Source: Diorhabda sublineata
Taxonomy: Eukaryota; Arthropoda; Insecta; Coleoptera; Chrysomelidae
Direction: 5' to 3'
NCBI RefSeq assembly: GCF_026230105.1
Contig: NC_079479.1
Coordinates: forward strand, 35,371,385 to 35,435,384
DNA length: 64,000 nt
The notes beneath the pieces are model-generated. The model was not told the DNA's origin. It ran no database searches and was given only the letters and a program-made list of their open reading frames with translations. Positions 48,101 to 61,395 of this stretch are shown here, piece by piece; positions within the stretch are counted from its first letter, which is position 1, and each line of letters begins with the position of its first letter. A program made the translations under genes and the position numbers.

Positions 48101-51100
48101 TATAAACAGAGGCGTATTAAGGGACGAGTTGTGTCAAATTAAATTCCTAATTAATTTTTTCCATATTTACAATTCACTGAATTTATTTGCGATCTCAAAA
48201 CTTGTATAGAAACCCTCGTATACTATATAAACGTTCCTGCTTATAAACAGAGGCGTATTAAGGAACGAGTTGTGTCAAATTAAATTCCTAATTAATTTTT
48301 TCCATATTTACAATTCAGTGAATTTATTTGCGATCTCACAACTTGTATAGCGACCCTCGTATACTGAATAAACGTTCCTGATTATAAACAGAGGCGTATT
48401 AAGGGACGAGTTGTGTCAAATTAAATTCCTAATTAATTTTTTCCATATTTACAATTCAGTGAATTTATTTGCGATCTCACAACTTGTATAGCGACCCTCG
48501 TATACTGAATAAACGTTCCTGATTATAAACAGAGGCGTATTAAGGGACGAGTTGTGTCAAATTAAATTCCTAACCAATTTTTTCCATATTTACAATTCAG
48601 TGAATTTATTTGCGATCTCACAACTTGTATAGCGACCCTCGTATACTGAATAAACGTTCCTGATTATAAACAGAGGCGTATTAAGGGACGAGTTGTGTCA
48701 AATTAAATTCCTAACCAATTTTTTCCATATTTACAATTCACCGAATTTATTTGCGATCTCAAAACTTGTATAGCGACCCTCGTATACTAAATGATCGTTC
48801 CTGCTTATAAACAGAGGCGTATTAAGGGACGAGTTGTGTCAAATTAAATTCCTAATTAATTTTTTCCCATGTTTACAATTCACCGAATTTATTTGCGATC
48901 TCAAAACTTGTATAGCGACCCTCGTATACTAAATGAACGTTCCTGCATATAAACAGAGGCGTATTAAGGGACGAGTTGTGTTAAATTAAATTCCTAACCA
49001 ATTTTTTCCATATTTACAATTCAGTGAATTTATTTGCGATCTCACAACTTGTATAGCGACCCTCGTATACTGAATAAACGTTCCTGCTTATAAACAGAGG
49101 CGTATTAAGGGACCAGTTGTGTCAAATTAAATTCCTAATTAATTTTTTCCATATTTACAATTCACTGAATTTATTTGCGATATCAAAACTTTTATAGAAA
49201 CCCTCGTATGCTAAATAAAGGTTCCTGCTTATAAACAGAGGCGTATTTAGGGACGAGTTGTGTCAAATTAAATTCCTAATTAATTTTTTCCATATTTACA
49301 ATTCACTGAATTTATTTGCGATCTCAAAACTTGTATAGAAACCCTCGTATACTAAATGAACGTTCCTGATTATAAACAGAGGCGTATTAAGGGACGAGTT
49401 GTGTCAAATTAAATTCCTAACCAATTTTTTCCATATTTACAATTCAGTGAATTTATTTGCGATCTCACAACTTGTATAGCGACCCTCGTATACTGAATAA
49501 ACGTTCCTGCTTATAAACAGAGGCGTATTAAGGGACGAGTTGTGTCAAATTAAATTCCTAATTAATTTTTTCCATATTTACAATTCACTGAATTTATTTG
49601 CGATATCAAAACTTTTATAGAAACCCTCGTATGCTAAATAAAGGTTCCTGCTTATAAACAGAGGTGTATTAAGGGACGAGTTGTGTCAAATTAAATTCCT
49701 AATTAATTTTTTCCATATTTACAATTCACTGAATTTATTTGCGATCTCAAAACTTGTATAGAAACCCTCGTATACTAAATGAACGTTCCTGCTTATAAAC
49801 AGAGGCGTATTAAGGGACGAGTTGTGTCAAATTAAATTCCTAATTAATTTTTTCCATATTTACAATTCACTGAATTTATTTGCGATCTCAAAACTTGTAT
49901 AGAAACCCTCGTATACTAAATGAACGTTCCTGCTTATAAACAGAGGCGTATTAAGGGACGAGTTGTGTCAAATTAAATTCCTAATTAATTTTTTCCATAT
50001 TTACAATTCACTGAATTTATTTGCGATCTCAAAACTTGTATAGAAACCCTCGTATACTAAATGAACGTTCCTGCTTATAAACAGAGGCGTATTAAGGGAC
50101 GAGTTGTGTCAAATTAAATTCCTAATTAATTTTTTCCATATTTACAATTCACTGAATTTATTTGCGATCTCAAAACTTGTATAGAAACCCTCGTATACTA
50201 AATGAACGTTCCTGCTTATAAACAGAGGCGTATTAAGGGACGAGTTGTGTCAAATTAAATTCCTAATTAATTTTTTTTCCATATTTACAATTCACTGAAT
50301 AGGCGTCTCATATGAACGGAGATATTCTTGGACCTATCGACGTCGCTCCAGACCAAATGCAAGTGATTAACCCCGCCCTAGTACTCATAATAATCCCCAT
50401 ATTAGACAGGGTGTTCTACCCTTGTTTTTCTCGATACAATTTTTTGCAAAATTCCTTACATCGAATGGCTTTCGGAGGTTTAATTGCAGGTAGATTACGA
50501 ATATTTTCGAATAAATGCGAAATTTTTCATAATAATGTTGTAGGTGTCGCTTTTTTTTCGGCGGGTGTTTTGGAATTAGTTCTAGAAACGACTTACCCTC
50601 GTCTGCCGGAAAAACATCAAGCCGCCGTTAACATTATCAACACTCTACCATGTAATCTCAAGGTAATTTGACTGTTAAATTCAATTGGATCATTTTTTTG
50701 GCAGAAATAAAAATTTGATCATCAGAAACTTCTCAAATATCCCCTAAATGCCTCCATTTGCTCATACGTGGTTTTCTAAATCCATTCTGACGCGAATTAA
50801 TGCTACGGCTATACAGATTTGTTTACATCAGCGACTTTTCGATCTTTAATGACCATATCTCGTAAATTTATTGACCAAAAAGTGAAAAATTATAGGTTAC
50901 AAACCCTTTCGACGATATTCAGATGGTAAACGCAGGCCACATTATTAGATTTAATAATATAGTTTGTTACAATCATACCTCGTATAAGTTGTATGTCGAA
51001 GCGCCGTTTTTTTGCGGAAATTTAGAAATCCGTAGACGCAGGTTCGAAATGAACGTGGTATGTTTTGAATACCAGGTAAGTTAATTAGTAATAGTAAAAA

Positions 51101-53291
51101 AAAATGTTGTTCTCCAATGAAATTTCCATGTCAGAAAACATAATTTTCATAATTTTCCATTATTTGAATTATAGAAATATAGTATAAATTTTTTTAAAGA
51201 CGGACCTGTATAAAATTTCGACAGTCGTTATTCCTATAAACGTATTGGTTCATTGAACTAAATCGAAAACCATCGAATATTCACTCCTATTAACATTGTA
51301 GATCTATTCGATATTTATTGGAATCGATCAACAGAACGGTGTTCAATCATTCGTAATCGATCCGGTAGATTTCAATAAATCATTAAATGGCTATCCAAGA
51401 ATCAGGTAAAATGGCAAATTTTCGTTAATTATTTATTCATCTCATAATAACTGAGGAATAATTTTAGAATTATTTATATAAGAAATACAAATTATCTACA
51501 TAATGTAACGGTGTCTTTGAAAAATCAAATTGGAACACAGGATATGTACTTTGTACCGAATTCAGATCGTCCAAGCGTCGCGAAAAGTGCGTACATGGAA
51601 CTACCACACGGAGTGTAAGTTCAGGGTACACTTTATTATAAACTAATAAGAGTGAATTAATTTCAAGTTGGTTATTCTGTGGATTTTTGATTTGATTTTT
51701 TTGTTGTGTTGATTTTTTACTGCTTGATTTAAAAAGAATGTAAAATAAAATTCGAAATTTTTCTATTTTTTCATTTACACAATAATCCTTATATATGGAG
51801 ACATTCCGCCGCTTCCAAGAATGAACACAATCCTCGCCATAGAGAAATATTATTCGTATAGAGGTTTCACTAATATCTTATTAAAATAAAAATATATCGG
51901 CGACGTTTTTAAATTATAGAAACAGTTATTTCATATTCAAAGGGGAAATTAAGCTTGAGTGACCTAAAAAATTGGACTAATTTAATTTTAGGTACGAATG
52001 TCAAATTAGTAGTACAGAAGAAAAAATACTCTATGAAAAACTATTCCATTTAGCCCTTGGGGGAGTGTATTCTTTGGTTATAAGAGAAAATAAAGAGCAA
52101 ATTGGAGTAAGCAGAATCTTTTTACACGTAAAAAACGCTTTAACCTCAAATAATTCATTCAATTAATGTTCATTCATTAATTTATATCCTGAATTGATTT
52201 CATTTACAATCCTACGTTGCCATTTTCTCGTTCCGGATAGTTCTAATGGACATAGAGTAAATAGTAAAGATACAGAGAGTGAGATAAGAGATTGTACCGA
52301 ACGGCTAGCAGAGAGAGAAAGATCATTTTTCTCTACTCTATTCTGTTTATATCGAAATGACATGAAAGTTTCGAGTGGTAAGAGAAGAATAATCAATTTG
52401 GAATTTATTGACGACTAGAAGAACTTATATATTACTCACTCTATCTTTATTAATTTCTCTATGCTTATGAATTAGATGTTTTGTCATTTCGATGTATAGG
52501 CAACTATTTTTACACATGTTTAATTGGTTGCATACATTTCTCAATATTATTAATTCAATGTTTTTCTTTAGTTTGTTAAACTTTTTGCGATGGCCGTACC
52601 TAATACTGTGAGCATTTTATGGCAGTTGCCTCAGTATTTTTTAATATCGGTTGCGGAAATTATGTTCGGAGTTGCCGGACTGGAATTTTCGTTTACGCAA
52701 GTGAGTTTATTTACCTTTCGAAACACGAACAAACAAAAACATTTTCACAATTGAGAGTATTAACTCTTTAATTGTGTGAAAAATAAATTTGATGATAATA
52801 AAAGATAATTTAAAACATTCTATTTGTATTTTTAATTCGTAATCAGTAGGAATTTCGAAATGGACAAATTAAAATTTGTTTTTATACATATATCATTCAA
52901 AATGGTTTTTTTATATAACTTTTAGGCACCTAGAAGTATGAAAACAGTAACGATCGCTGGTTGGTACTTATCTGTAGCTGTGGGTAACCTCCTGGTTACT
53001 GTTATAACGCAATTAAATATATTTAAAAGTCAGGTACTTGTTATCCAAGCCGGTCCTGGCGATTTACTGTCATTTATCGTAGTTTTGACAGATTATTTAT
53101 TTTAGGCAAATGAATTTTTTCTTTTTGCCATATTAATCGTGGCTGATATGATGGTTTTTATGGAAATGGCGTCTCATTATACTTTCGTCACGATTAAAGA
53201 ATCGTCGACAACAATCACAACAGGATGTACAGTTACAGACGAAATAATACCATTTATTGAATCTATTGAAAGCGATAATTCGAGCGAATGA
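42108..53291 (+). CDS. Proton-coupled oligopeptide transporter, SLC15/PTR2 family (opt1/yin-like)
   Basis: Exons: 42108-42116, 42172-42250, 42596-42737, 42837-42923, 46718-46989, 47049-47131, 47179-47364, 50303-50489, 50544-50662, 50896-51075, 51302-51405, 51468-51614, 51992-52106, 52572-52700, 52926-53033, 53106-53291; phases all join, giving 710 residues. The family imports di- and tripeptides with protons across the plasma membrane. Family marks: ExxERF (EFCERF, 18-23), PTR2 signature GTGGIKPCVAAFGAEQF (119-135), FYFTINLG (151-158), FWSLFDQQGSRW (about 270-282), and GLEFSFTQAP with the conserved Glu. An extracellular domain of about 180 residues (388-570) splits TM9 from TM10, as in PepT1. 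Length equals the family norm. The usual SINxGS is TINLGG and FYGMR is FSGLR, so kinetics or substrates may differ. The first coding exon is only nine bases (ATG TAT CAG|GT) and is the least certain part. Two introns hold large tandem arrays. Confidence 0.88.
43000..46375. repeat. Tandem array, ~671-bp unit, five copies plus a partial, in an SLC15 intron
   Basis: CGAACTCCTCGTATG recurs at 43011, 43682, 44353, 45025, 45697 and 46308 (last interval shortened to 611). The central copies are nearly identical, so identical short reading frames reappear in each. Units contain AACCCTGTATATTTTCG, TTTATACGAGCGTGTC and CAACGTTGCCAAACC. The array starts about 75 bases after the splice donor at 42924. 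Flanking copies are the most diverged. Confidence 0.95.
47490..50300. repeat. Tandem array, 141-bp unit, about 20 copies, in an SLC15 intron
   Basis: CCCTCGTATAC recurs every 141 bp (for example 47510, 47651, 47792) to about 50210. Units alternate between AGCGACCC/GTATACTGAATAAACG and AGAAACCC/GTATACTAAATGAACG forms, showing higher-order mixing. The last unit is cut exactly at the acceptor of exon 50303-50489: its normal CACTGAATTTATTTG becomes CACTGAAT|AG|GCG. The final repeat therefore supplies the pyrimidine tract of the splice site. Confidence 0.95.
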
Positions 53292-53314
53292 TTCTATAAT
53301 TGTATTGATAATGA

Positions 53315-53320
53315 AATAAA
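53315..53320 (+). terminator. Poly(A) signal AATAAA of the peptide transporter gene
   Basis: AATAAA lies 24 bases after the TGA at 53289-53291, giving a very short 3' UTR. Confidence 0.55.
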
Positions 53321-54648
53321 ACGATACTTTTTATCATTTCAAATTGTTTATTTTCTACATCCTGTAATTTTTGATATTAGTATCAATTTTGTACCTCAAC
53401 TATTCATATCTCTAAATAAATATTAATCGATACTTCGTCTCAATATAAGACCATAGATAATTTAAAAGTTTAGGGAGGATACATACAACACTTGTTGCTA
53501 GTTGTAAAATTGGTTGCATAATATTGAAGTCTTCAATTATTAGAATCGATTTATATATTGATTGTTATAATCGATGTTTTATTTACGTAATGTGGTAGTA
53601 ATAAACTTTGAATTCTATATATCGTCGATTCGAAACCTGCTAAATCCGTTTTTGATGTGAAATGACTTCTGAATACCTCCGAGAAAAAAAGATACTTCAA
53701 ATTAAAACTGACAGTGTATGAAAAAGTATAATGAATAAAACTAAAATTAAATTTTCGCGGCTATATCTAATGTTGCCACCATTTTGTATTTAGTTTTTGT
53801 AGCTGTCACTTAGTGCTCTCAATAATTAACGGTTTGTGTAGTTATTCCGAGTTCGTGTAATTATCGAAAAAAGATAAATAACGACAATAACTGTGTGGTT
53901 TTGTTTTTGTGAGATTTATTGTTTCTAATTTCTACTAAACTGTTTTTGTTGATTCAAAACAAAAGAAGAAGAAAAGTTTGTGCTTCGTTTCCGTAAGAGA
54001 TTTGATGATAGTTTTTTTTAATTGATTGATAATTTGTTTAGTTATTCAATTGATAAACACAATATAACAAAAACAGTTGTTATTTTACATTTTGCTTACT
54101 AGACTTCTAGTACTTCTAGCTAAGTAACGAAAAGTTTTTTGTTTCTTCTGTAGAAATACTTTAAAGCGATTTAGCAGGTTTACAATGAGAAAATAATAAT
54201 TTTTACTACGTTGTCGATTAAATTATAATATTTCAATATTTGATTATATATTTTCTCACAAGATATCTAAATGTTTATTATTGCAGTTCTTGTTAGATTG
54301 ATAATATTGTTTTGTTTTCGAATTTATAGACAGAGCCGTACTACGTATATTTTTATTCTATTTTATAAAGAAGAATTTTAGTATCCTACTATACTTGATG
54401 GAGGCTTTATTTATACTAAAGAAAAAAATAACCAAATTTAAAAGAAGGTCACCTTGGACATAAAGTATAACAATCCTATTCGTATTGATTTGAAATGCGG
54501 TAATAAAATTCAACAATAGCATAAGTATTTGCCCCTCCCTATTTGTATACGCTGATAAGATTGATAATATTAATAGAAACTTTTTTATTTTCACAGTAAG
54601 TTCAATACTCTACAGGGGAGTTGAGTGTTTTTATTTATAAAAAAAAAA
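53321..54648. other. Non-coding; likely holds the promoter/5' UTR of the next gene
   Basis: No coding exon is seen. A TTTTCACAG acceptor at about 54596 precedes the ATG at 54649, so an upstream 5' UTR exon is probable, perhaps in the T/G-rich stretch around 53830-54010. The start site is not identifiable. Confidence 0.35.
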
Positions 54649-57600
54649 ATGGAGGAAAACAACGGTATGTTTTTATTAAAAACAATATTCAAGTTTTCTG
54701 TTTCATATTTTCGTATAATTTCAATGAAAAATTCTCAAAGCATTGGGTTCAAAATCTCACAAGCCGCAAATAACATAATTGGTTGTTGTTTTTGGTATTA
54801 AATGTGAAATATTCAGTCTCCTTTGTTCTATATAAATTGTTTTTATTGTTTTATTAGAAATAGTACTGATAATGAAGTTCTAATAGTACGTTTTGACCAC
54901 CTGGCTTCTCTGTAGTGGTGAGACCTTACATACCTATGTTGGTAGAGGCCACCATAGCTCTAAACTGCAAGCACATCGTCCAATAGAGCTCAGAGAACCG
55001 CGAGGTGTTTCATAACAATAAGAAATTTTTTATAAAGAACAGAAATTTCATTATTTAAGGTCCCTTTTCGATTGAGATTTTTTTCTTACCAAAAAAATAT
55101 ACTCAATAAAAACAAAGACCTCTCATTATGAAGATGGTTTTGAGATATTAAAATCAGAAAAAGAAATCTACAGTTTTCGCAATTTAAATCTGTTACGAAT
55201 TTATAGAAACGATTTAGTTGACCTGGATACGACCCTGTTAGACCCCAGCTGATTATTCTCGTGTGTCGTTAGCGACCAGCAGATTTTATTCAGTCGAGTC
55301 AATTAGCTATTCTTCTTAAACGTTTTTATATGATTTTCTCGATTATTCGTTTTGATTTTAGGTTTTTATTGATTCGAGTTAATTTCAAAAAACTGGTATT
55401 TTCGAGTTATATAACCGCGTAGATAAATTTGGTACATAAAAACGTGAAACGTTTTTACGTTTCAAAGTCCATTACGTCTTAAGTGATTTTGCACAATATT
55501 CGCAATACGACGAAAAGTTGATTGATAAAAATTGATAGGTTCATGAACGAATATTGGCCTTAATTTTATATGACCTGAGATTAAATCCCGTTTTATTAAA
55601 TATAAATTGAATATTTTAAAAATCGTTGGCCCAGTTGTGAAATTAATCAAACATAAATATTATGTAACTAGGTGTTATTTCATTTCGAATTATCAAAATT
55701 GAATAAATAATAATATGCTTGTAAACTGTACATATTTCTTGGATTTTTAATTTAGCCGCGTTCCTCGTCGATAAAGTCGAAACCTTTTCGCGCCATTGAG
55801 GCATTGCATCTTCATATATTATTTAGGGTATATATTCATTTAGATTTTAGAATAAGAGGAAAGGGAGATATTTGAACGAAATAAATTGTTAGATTAAAGA
55901 ATAAGCATTGGGTAACGCCCTTTTCTAAAATCAGGACATTACAACCCAGTGTTGGTTGGTCTCTTTCACAATCGAGGCCATAAACTCCCGATGACAGTGA
56001 ACGGTGACGGATGACAGGGTGAAAAAAATTAGGCGCCAATTATTACGGTCATAACTTTAGTTTATTGCAGTTTACATATATTTAATAAGTGATAAAGTGC
56101 AATTTCACCCTTAATCTTACCCACCAGAACCCGCAATAACTATAGTTTCTAATAAAGTTGTGTACATAGTGTAGGTGGATTGTAGGAAATGGAAATGCAT
56201 TTTGTTTTGCAAAGAAAAACGAATGTTTATTTTGTTTTAAAGTTTTTATTAGATAATAAGAAGAAAAAAGTGATGTTGTTCTAATGATTATAAGATTTAT
56301 GATCGTTCATTACATACAGGGTGATTAATTAGTGTGATAGTGCGTTTATTGTCCTTTCGAGATATGGTTTAGAAAATTTGTTATAGTCGTCATTAGTCCT
56401 CGAATTTTAAAATTCTTTACAGAATTACAAGTTTTTCCATATTTTTTTCAATGAAATACTCTATATTTTATTGCATCTTTACTAACAAAAAGTAACAAGT
56501 TCAATACTCTGTATAATGTGAAAGAAATTCAATAATGGAGAGCCAAAGCTTTCAAATAGTATTAAAACTTTTGAAAAATTATTTATTTAGTTAATAATCT
56601 GATACAGAGTGAATCAAAGTACTAATTTACATTATTTTCTGGGTTATAATATTGTAATGGAGAAGTCGAGCTGATTCCAAATGTGCAATAAAATGTTTTA
56701 AATTTACTTTGAAATGTCACAGCATTCTGGAACACCCTGTGAGATTATAAATAATTTTGAAATGTGAAGACTGATGATGAGATGGCTTAACAAATGTTTT
56801 AAAATATTTCATAAAATTTATAATGGGATCATTACATCAAGTTTGATTGATTAACTTTTGAGACTTGGATTATAATCAATACATTTCGATATTATAGATT
56901 AGATCTAAATGAATGTTTTGTGTAATTTACTTTCAACATTTATATCAAAATATCAATAGTACATTGTGAAAACGATATGATATGTATTCATAACCACTTG
57001 ACGATATCTAATTTTGCAATCTAAATTGAAATTTTCAAAAAAACAATGAGCCCAATTGTCTCAACGTTGCAGCTGTCATAATACCAACGATATTGCAGTA
57101 CAGCGTTGCCATGAGGTTTTAGAAAGGACAAGTAGAAATTTCATTTTAAATAACAGTAGACGATTCATAAATATTATCCAGCATTCAATTCTTTTATATA
57201 AACTATTGTAATAAGCAATAGAAGTCAATATTTAGTACACGACGGGCCTATCTGAAGGCTCAACGTCCATTGGCCGTCCACAATGCTACTATGAAATATA
57301 TTTAGTTGTGTTAGAAAACGGGAAAAATTTTAAGATATGGCAACACTGTTTTACGAATTAACTTAATTATTCAATTGTTACGAAACAAACACTAGTTTCC
57401 GATTACAAGTATATATTCAACTAACTTTTGATATACTATTAATTTTAATTGTAAACATTTTAATATTAATAAGAATTAAATTACATTGTACGCCAATGCA
57501 AATATTCCACCCGACATAATCAACCTTGTACTAAATGCTTTAGAATTTACTATCGTTTCTCAATAATTTTTTAATATCAGTTACGTCAATTTGTGAAAAG

Positions 57601-57952
57601 GTTATCAAGTTGTGCTAAATATTTAGCATAATACCTGAATTTAATTGCAAATTTTATTTTATACGTCGAAATAAATACATTTTTGACATAGAAATGATTC
57701 CTCTATTTCTCATTGAAGAGACCTCTATGTTTTCCCTTCATCTATGTCACTATATCCCTGTCTTTGTTTGATAAACGAGTAAGATAAAGATAGAAGATCA
57801 TTACAATTGTTATTTGTTTATTATAGTCGCGCCAATTTTCGTATAATATAAATATAAGTATAAACAGTTTTGTTCCGTAGTTTTGAAAATAGAAAATTTT
57901 TACAGGAACCGAAAATGGATATTCTCCATATAACACCGAAGAATATAAAGAG
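54649..57952 (+). CDS. Unidentified gene, first two coding exons (3' partial)
   Basis: Exon 54649-54664 begins ATGGAGGAAAACAACG followed by a GTATGT donor (phase 1). Exon 57906-57952 begins after TTTTTACAG and ends before GTAAAT (phase 0). Together they encode 21 residues starting MEENNGTENGYS and ending NTEEYKE, an acidic, Asn/Tyr-rich hydrophilic N-terminus. The frame and both splice sites agree, but the piece is too short to assign a family. No further exon was found up to 64000 apart from the alternative start at 61347, so the body of the gene should lie to the right. Could be spurious. Confidence 0.4.
54665..57905 (+). other. Long intron/non-coding region, no gene recognised
   Basis: It contains isolated repeat-like strings (ATACAGGGTGATTA near 56317, ACACCCTGTGAG near 56732) and ATGGCAACACTG at 57337-57348, which lies inside this interval. 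A GC-richer patch at 54890-55020 and another at 55910-56040 look like transposon remnants but could not be assigned. Confidence 0.4.
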
Positions 57953-58584
57953 GTAAATTGATTTGTTATTTCTAAATATCCAGTGGTATTATCAAAATGG
58001 CGGTTATGATACTAGACTATAATTTGCAAAATTTGTTATAAAGGTCGTTAAAAACACAACTACATGAATATGTTTATGAAAAAATAATTTTTAAGATCTG
58101 ACGCAGGTAATAATATATGCTTGAATGTCAAGGTTATATATACATGGGGAATTAGAAATAATTTATGTATAAGGGATAGGGTTAGATAGGTTATATTCAT
58201 TTTGTTTTTCTTTGTGAATTATTGGAATTATTTTGAGTTCTGATCGAATGATAACCACGCTAATTATTTTTTAATTGCAACATTAGTTATGCATTATTGA
58301 AATTCAACTATAAGAGGTCATTTACTATAAACAATGTCGATAGTTGGAAAATCGGTATTATTTTAAAATATCTGCATCAATGTTTTGTAGCTTGTTACAT
58401 TCTCGGATATTATACAGTGTTGTTCAAATTTATACAGGGTTAAACAAAATGTTGGGTTTGTAGATAAAAATTTATGTAAAAGTGATAAATTCAATATTGT
58501 TTAGTTAATTTACATATGAAATTGGCTTTAGTTTGAATTCTGACTTGAATAAAGTGTTGACCCGATTTGTAGCCGACTGTAGTC

Positions 58585-58665
58585 TGGGTTTTTCGTCATG
58601 ACAATACATCTGTTTACACACTCGTCTCTATTTAATAATTTTTCACCAAAAAATGCCATCTTACG
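58585..58665 (+). mobile_element. Possible decayed mariner transposase fragment
   Basis: One frame reads VFRHDNTSVYTLV, then a shifted frame reads NNFSPKNAI. This resembles the HDNA-x-xH-T...FLxKNxI segment around a catalytic Asp of mariner transposases. Stops and a frameshift interrupt it, and no further similarity follows. Confidence 0.25.
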
Positions 58666-59284
58666 ATAAAAGGAGGAGGGAGCTGTCGGCCATTTCCACA
58701 GATGGGCGGGGTTAAAGTTATTTTTGCGACCTCCCTCGTTTATCAATCAAAATTCTTTCTCTTAAAACTTCAGGGTTGCACTGTTAACGTTTTATTTCTT
58801 TGATATTCTGTTTAAAAATATCAAATGGTGATAAGTGATAATAAAATTTGCTTTTTCAGCAGTATAAGAATTGCGTCTAATTTTCCCCAATATTATTGAT
58901 TAGTTTCATAATTGCACAACTCGCTAAATTACTTTCTGCACAATCTTAATTGTGTAGTAGTTTAATTAAATGTGGAAATACCCAGAAATATGAACGACCG
59001 ATAAATTTTTTTTTATATTACTGGTTCTACTGACACGTTTAGATCCGATAAATACCGATGTATTTTACGAGGGTTGTCTGAAATTTTTCCGAACTCAATC
59101 TGATTACCAATGTCAGCGCTTATCCAATTTCCGAGTATATTGGATTTAGAAAAGTAATTAAGTAAGAAAAATGCATTTTCTGATGAAACTGATTGGAGGA
59201 AAGTCATCTTTTGACAAAATTTATGTTGGGAGGCAATTTTTTTATCAAAGTCAGGATGGAAAACCCAATTTTTTAATGTTTATA

Positions 59285-60440
59285 ACGAGAAAACGCAGTT
59301 CTTCGATCAAAATCAATGAATGAGAGCCATCTTTTGACAAAATTAAAGTTGTGAGACAATTTTTCGACCAAAATCAATGAATGAGACCCACCTTTTGACA
59401 AAATTAAGGTTGTGAGACAATTTTTCGACCAAAATCAATGAATGAGAGCCACCTTTTGACAAAATTAAGGTTGTGAGACCATTTTTCGACCAAAATTAAT
59501 GAATGAGAGCCATCTTTTGACAAAATTAAGGTTATGAGACAATTTTTCGACCAAAATCAATGAATGAGACCCATCTTTTTACAAAATTAAGGTTGTGAGA
59601 CAATTTTTCGACCAAAATCAATGAATGAGACCCACCTTTTGACAAAATTAAGGTTGTGAGACAATTTTTCGACCAAAATCAATGAATGAGACCCATCTTT
59701 TTACAAAATTAAGGTTGTGAGACCATTTTTCGACCAAAATAAATGAATGAGAGCCATCTTTTGACAAAATTAAGGTCGTGAGACAATTTTTCGACCAAAA
59801 TTAATGAATGAGAGCCATCTTTTGACAAAATTAAGGTTGTGAGACAATTTTTCGACCAAAATTAATGAATGAGAGCCATCTTTTGACAAAATTAAGGTTG
59901 TGAGACAATTTTTCGACCAAAATAAATGAATGAGAGCCATCTTTTGACAAAATTAAGGTTATGAGACAATTTTTCGACCAAAATTAATGAATGAGAGCCA
60001 TCTTTTGACAAAATTAAGGTTGTGAGACCATTTTTCGACCAAAATAAATGAATGAGAGCCATCTTTTGACAAAATTAAGGTCGTGAGACAATTTTTCGAC
60101 CAAAATCAATGAATGAGAGCCATCTTTTGACAAAATTAAAGTTGTGAGACAATTTTTCGACCAAAATCAATGAATGAGACCCACCTTTTGACAAAATTAA
60201 GGTTGTGAGACCATTTTTCGACCAAAATTAATGAATGAGAGCCATCTTTTGACAAAATTAAGGTTGTGAGACCATTTTTCGACCAAAATTAATGAATGAG
60301 AGCCATCTTTTGACAAAATTAAGGTTATGAGACAATTTTTCGACCAAAATCAATGAATGAGACCCACCTTTTGACAAAATTAAGGTTGTGAGACCATTTT
60401 TCGACCAAAATTAATGAACGAGAGCCATCTTTTGACAAAA
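59285..60440. repeat. Minisatellite, 61-bp unit, about 19 copies
   Basis: TTTTGACAAAATTAAGGTTG and TTTTTCGACCAAAATCAATG recur every 61 bp, with variants at a few fixed positions (GAGAGCCATC/GAGACCCACC; GACAATTT/GACCATTT; ATCAATG/ATTAATG/ATAAATG). The order of variants suggests block duplications of several units. It lies in non-coding DNA upstream of a candidate alternative first exon. Confidence 0.95.
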
Positions 60441-60446
60441 TTTTTA

Positions 60447-60935
60447 GAATATTGTGATGTTTGTCCTACCACATCGCATTTATTACAAGGAAAGTGATGT
60501 TTTTAAATTATTTATAAACGTAATTTTTTGTTTTCTATTATATTCATACCTAAAATAATTAAAAAAAACGAAACCTCTTCGTTTTGTTGATGAATTTTAT
60601 CGTTTTCACTAATCTAAAGATGTTTATCTATTAATGCAACACCCTGTATACTACATTTCTATAAATTCTCTATTTTCCATACACGATTTTTAGTATTTCA
60701 CCGTTTTTTAAAACCAATTCATTGTTTTATCGCATTGATGTCATTTTAATCTATTTTTCGAATATTGTGATGTTTGTCCAACCAGATCGCATTTATAACA
60801 AGAAAATCGATGTTTTTATATAATTTAAATACGTAATTTTTTGTTTTCTGTTATATTCATACCTGAAATAATTGAAAAAAGTAAAACTGGTTCGTTTTGT
60901 TGATAAATTTTATGATTTCTACTAATTAAAAGATT
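60447..60935. repeat. Diverged 313-bp tandem duplication
   Basis: GAATATTGTGATGTTTGTCC occurs at 60447 and again at 60760. The following ~175 bases align with moderate divergence. The spacing equals the unit length of the unrelated 313-bp array further right, which I take as coincidence. Confidence 0.65.
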
Positions 60936-61074
60936 TATTTTTGTTTTAAGACACCTGTAAATTGATAATAATTTTTACGACATTTCCGTAATCACAATAA
61001 TCTTTCATAATTTTAAGAGCAGATTTACTTTTCGATTGCCACAATGGATGCGGTTAACCGAATTGTTGTAGCAG

Positions 61075-61367
61075 GGACTTGTCAGTCAGTCGTTTACCAG
61101 AGTCGAAGGTAGTAAATTTATTTGTTTCTTGACGAATCACCGCCTCGATTCGAAAGTTTCACTGACAATTACAAAAAGAATGATGCAATCATAACATTCG
61201 TGCGACATATATACAAAACTACCTACCGAAATATAATATAGTGCGAGTTTTTTTCTATCTAACATTATTGTGATACGAAAACTTTTTTTTGTTGAACAAT
61301 TAGTTGTCAGTTGTGTTTTTATATTCATTTTTAATATATTCGAGAGATGACATTGAAAAAGGAACAG
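61075..61367 (+). promoter_or_regulatory. Candidate alternative promoter and first coding exon (MTLKKEQ)
   Basis: TTGTCAGTCAGTCG near 61078 contains two insect initiator-like TCAGT strings. ATG at 61347 opens MTLKKEQ, followed by the strong donor CAG|GTAAGG at 61367/61368 in phase 0. This is the same phase as the end of exon 57906-57952, so both could splice to one downstream exon outside the window. No transcript evidence is available. Confidence 0.35.
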
Positions 61368-61395
61368 GTAAGGTTCGATAATACGTACAAGTTAT

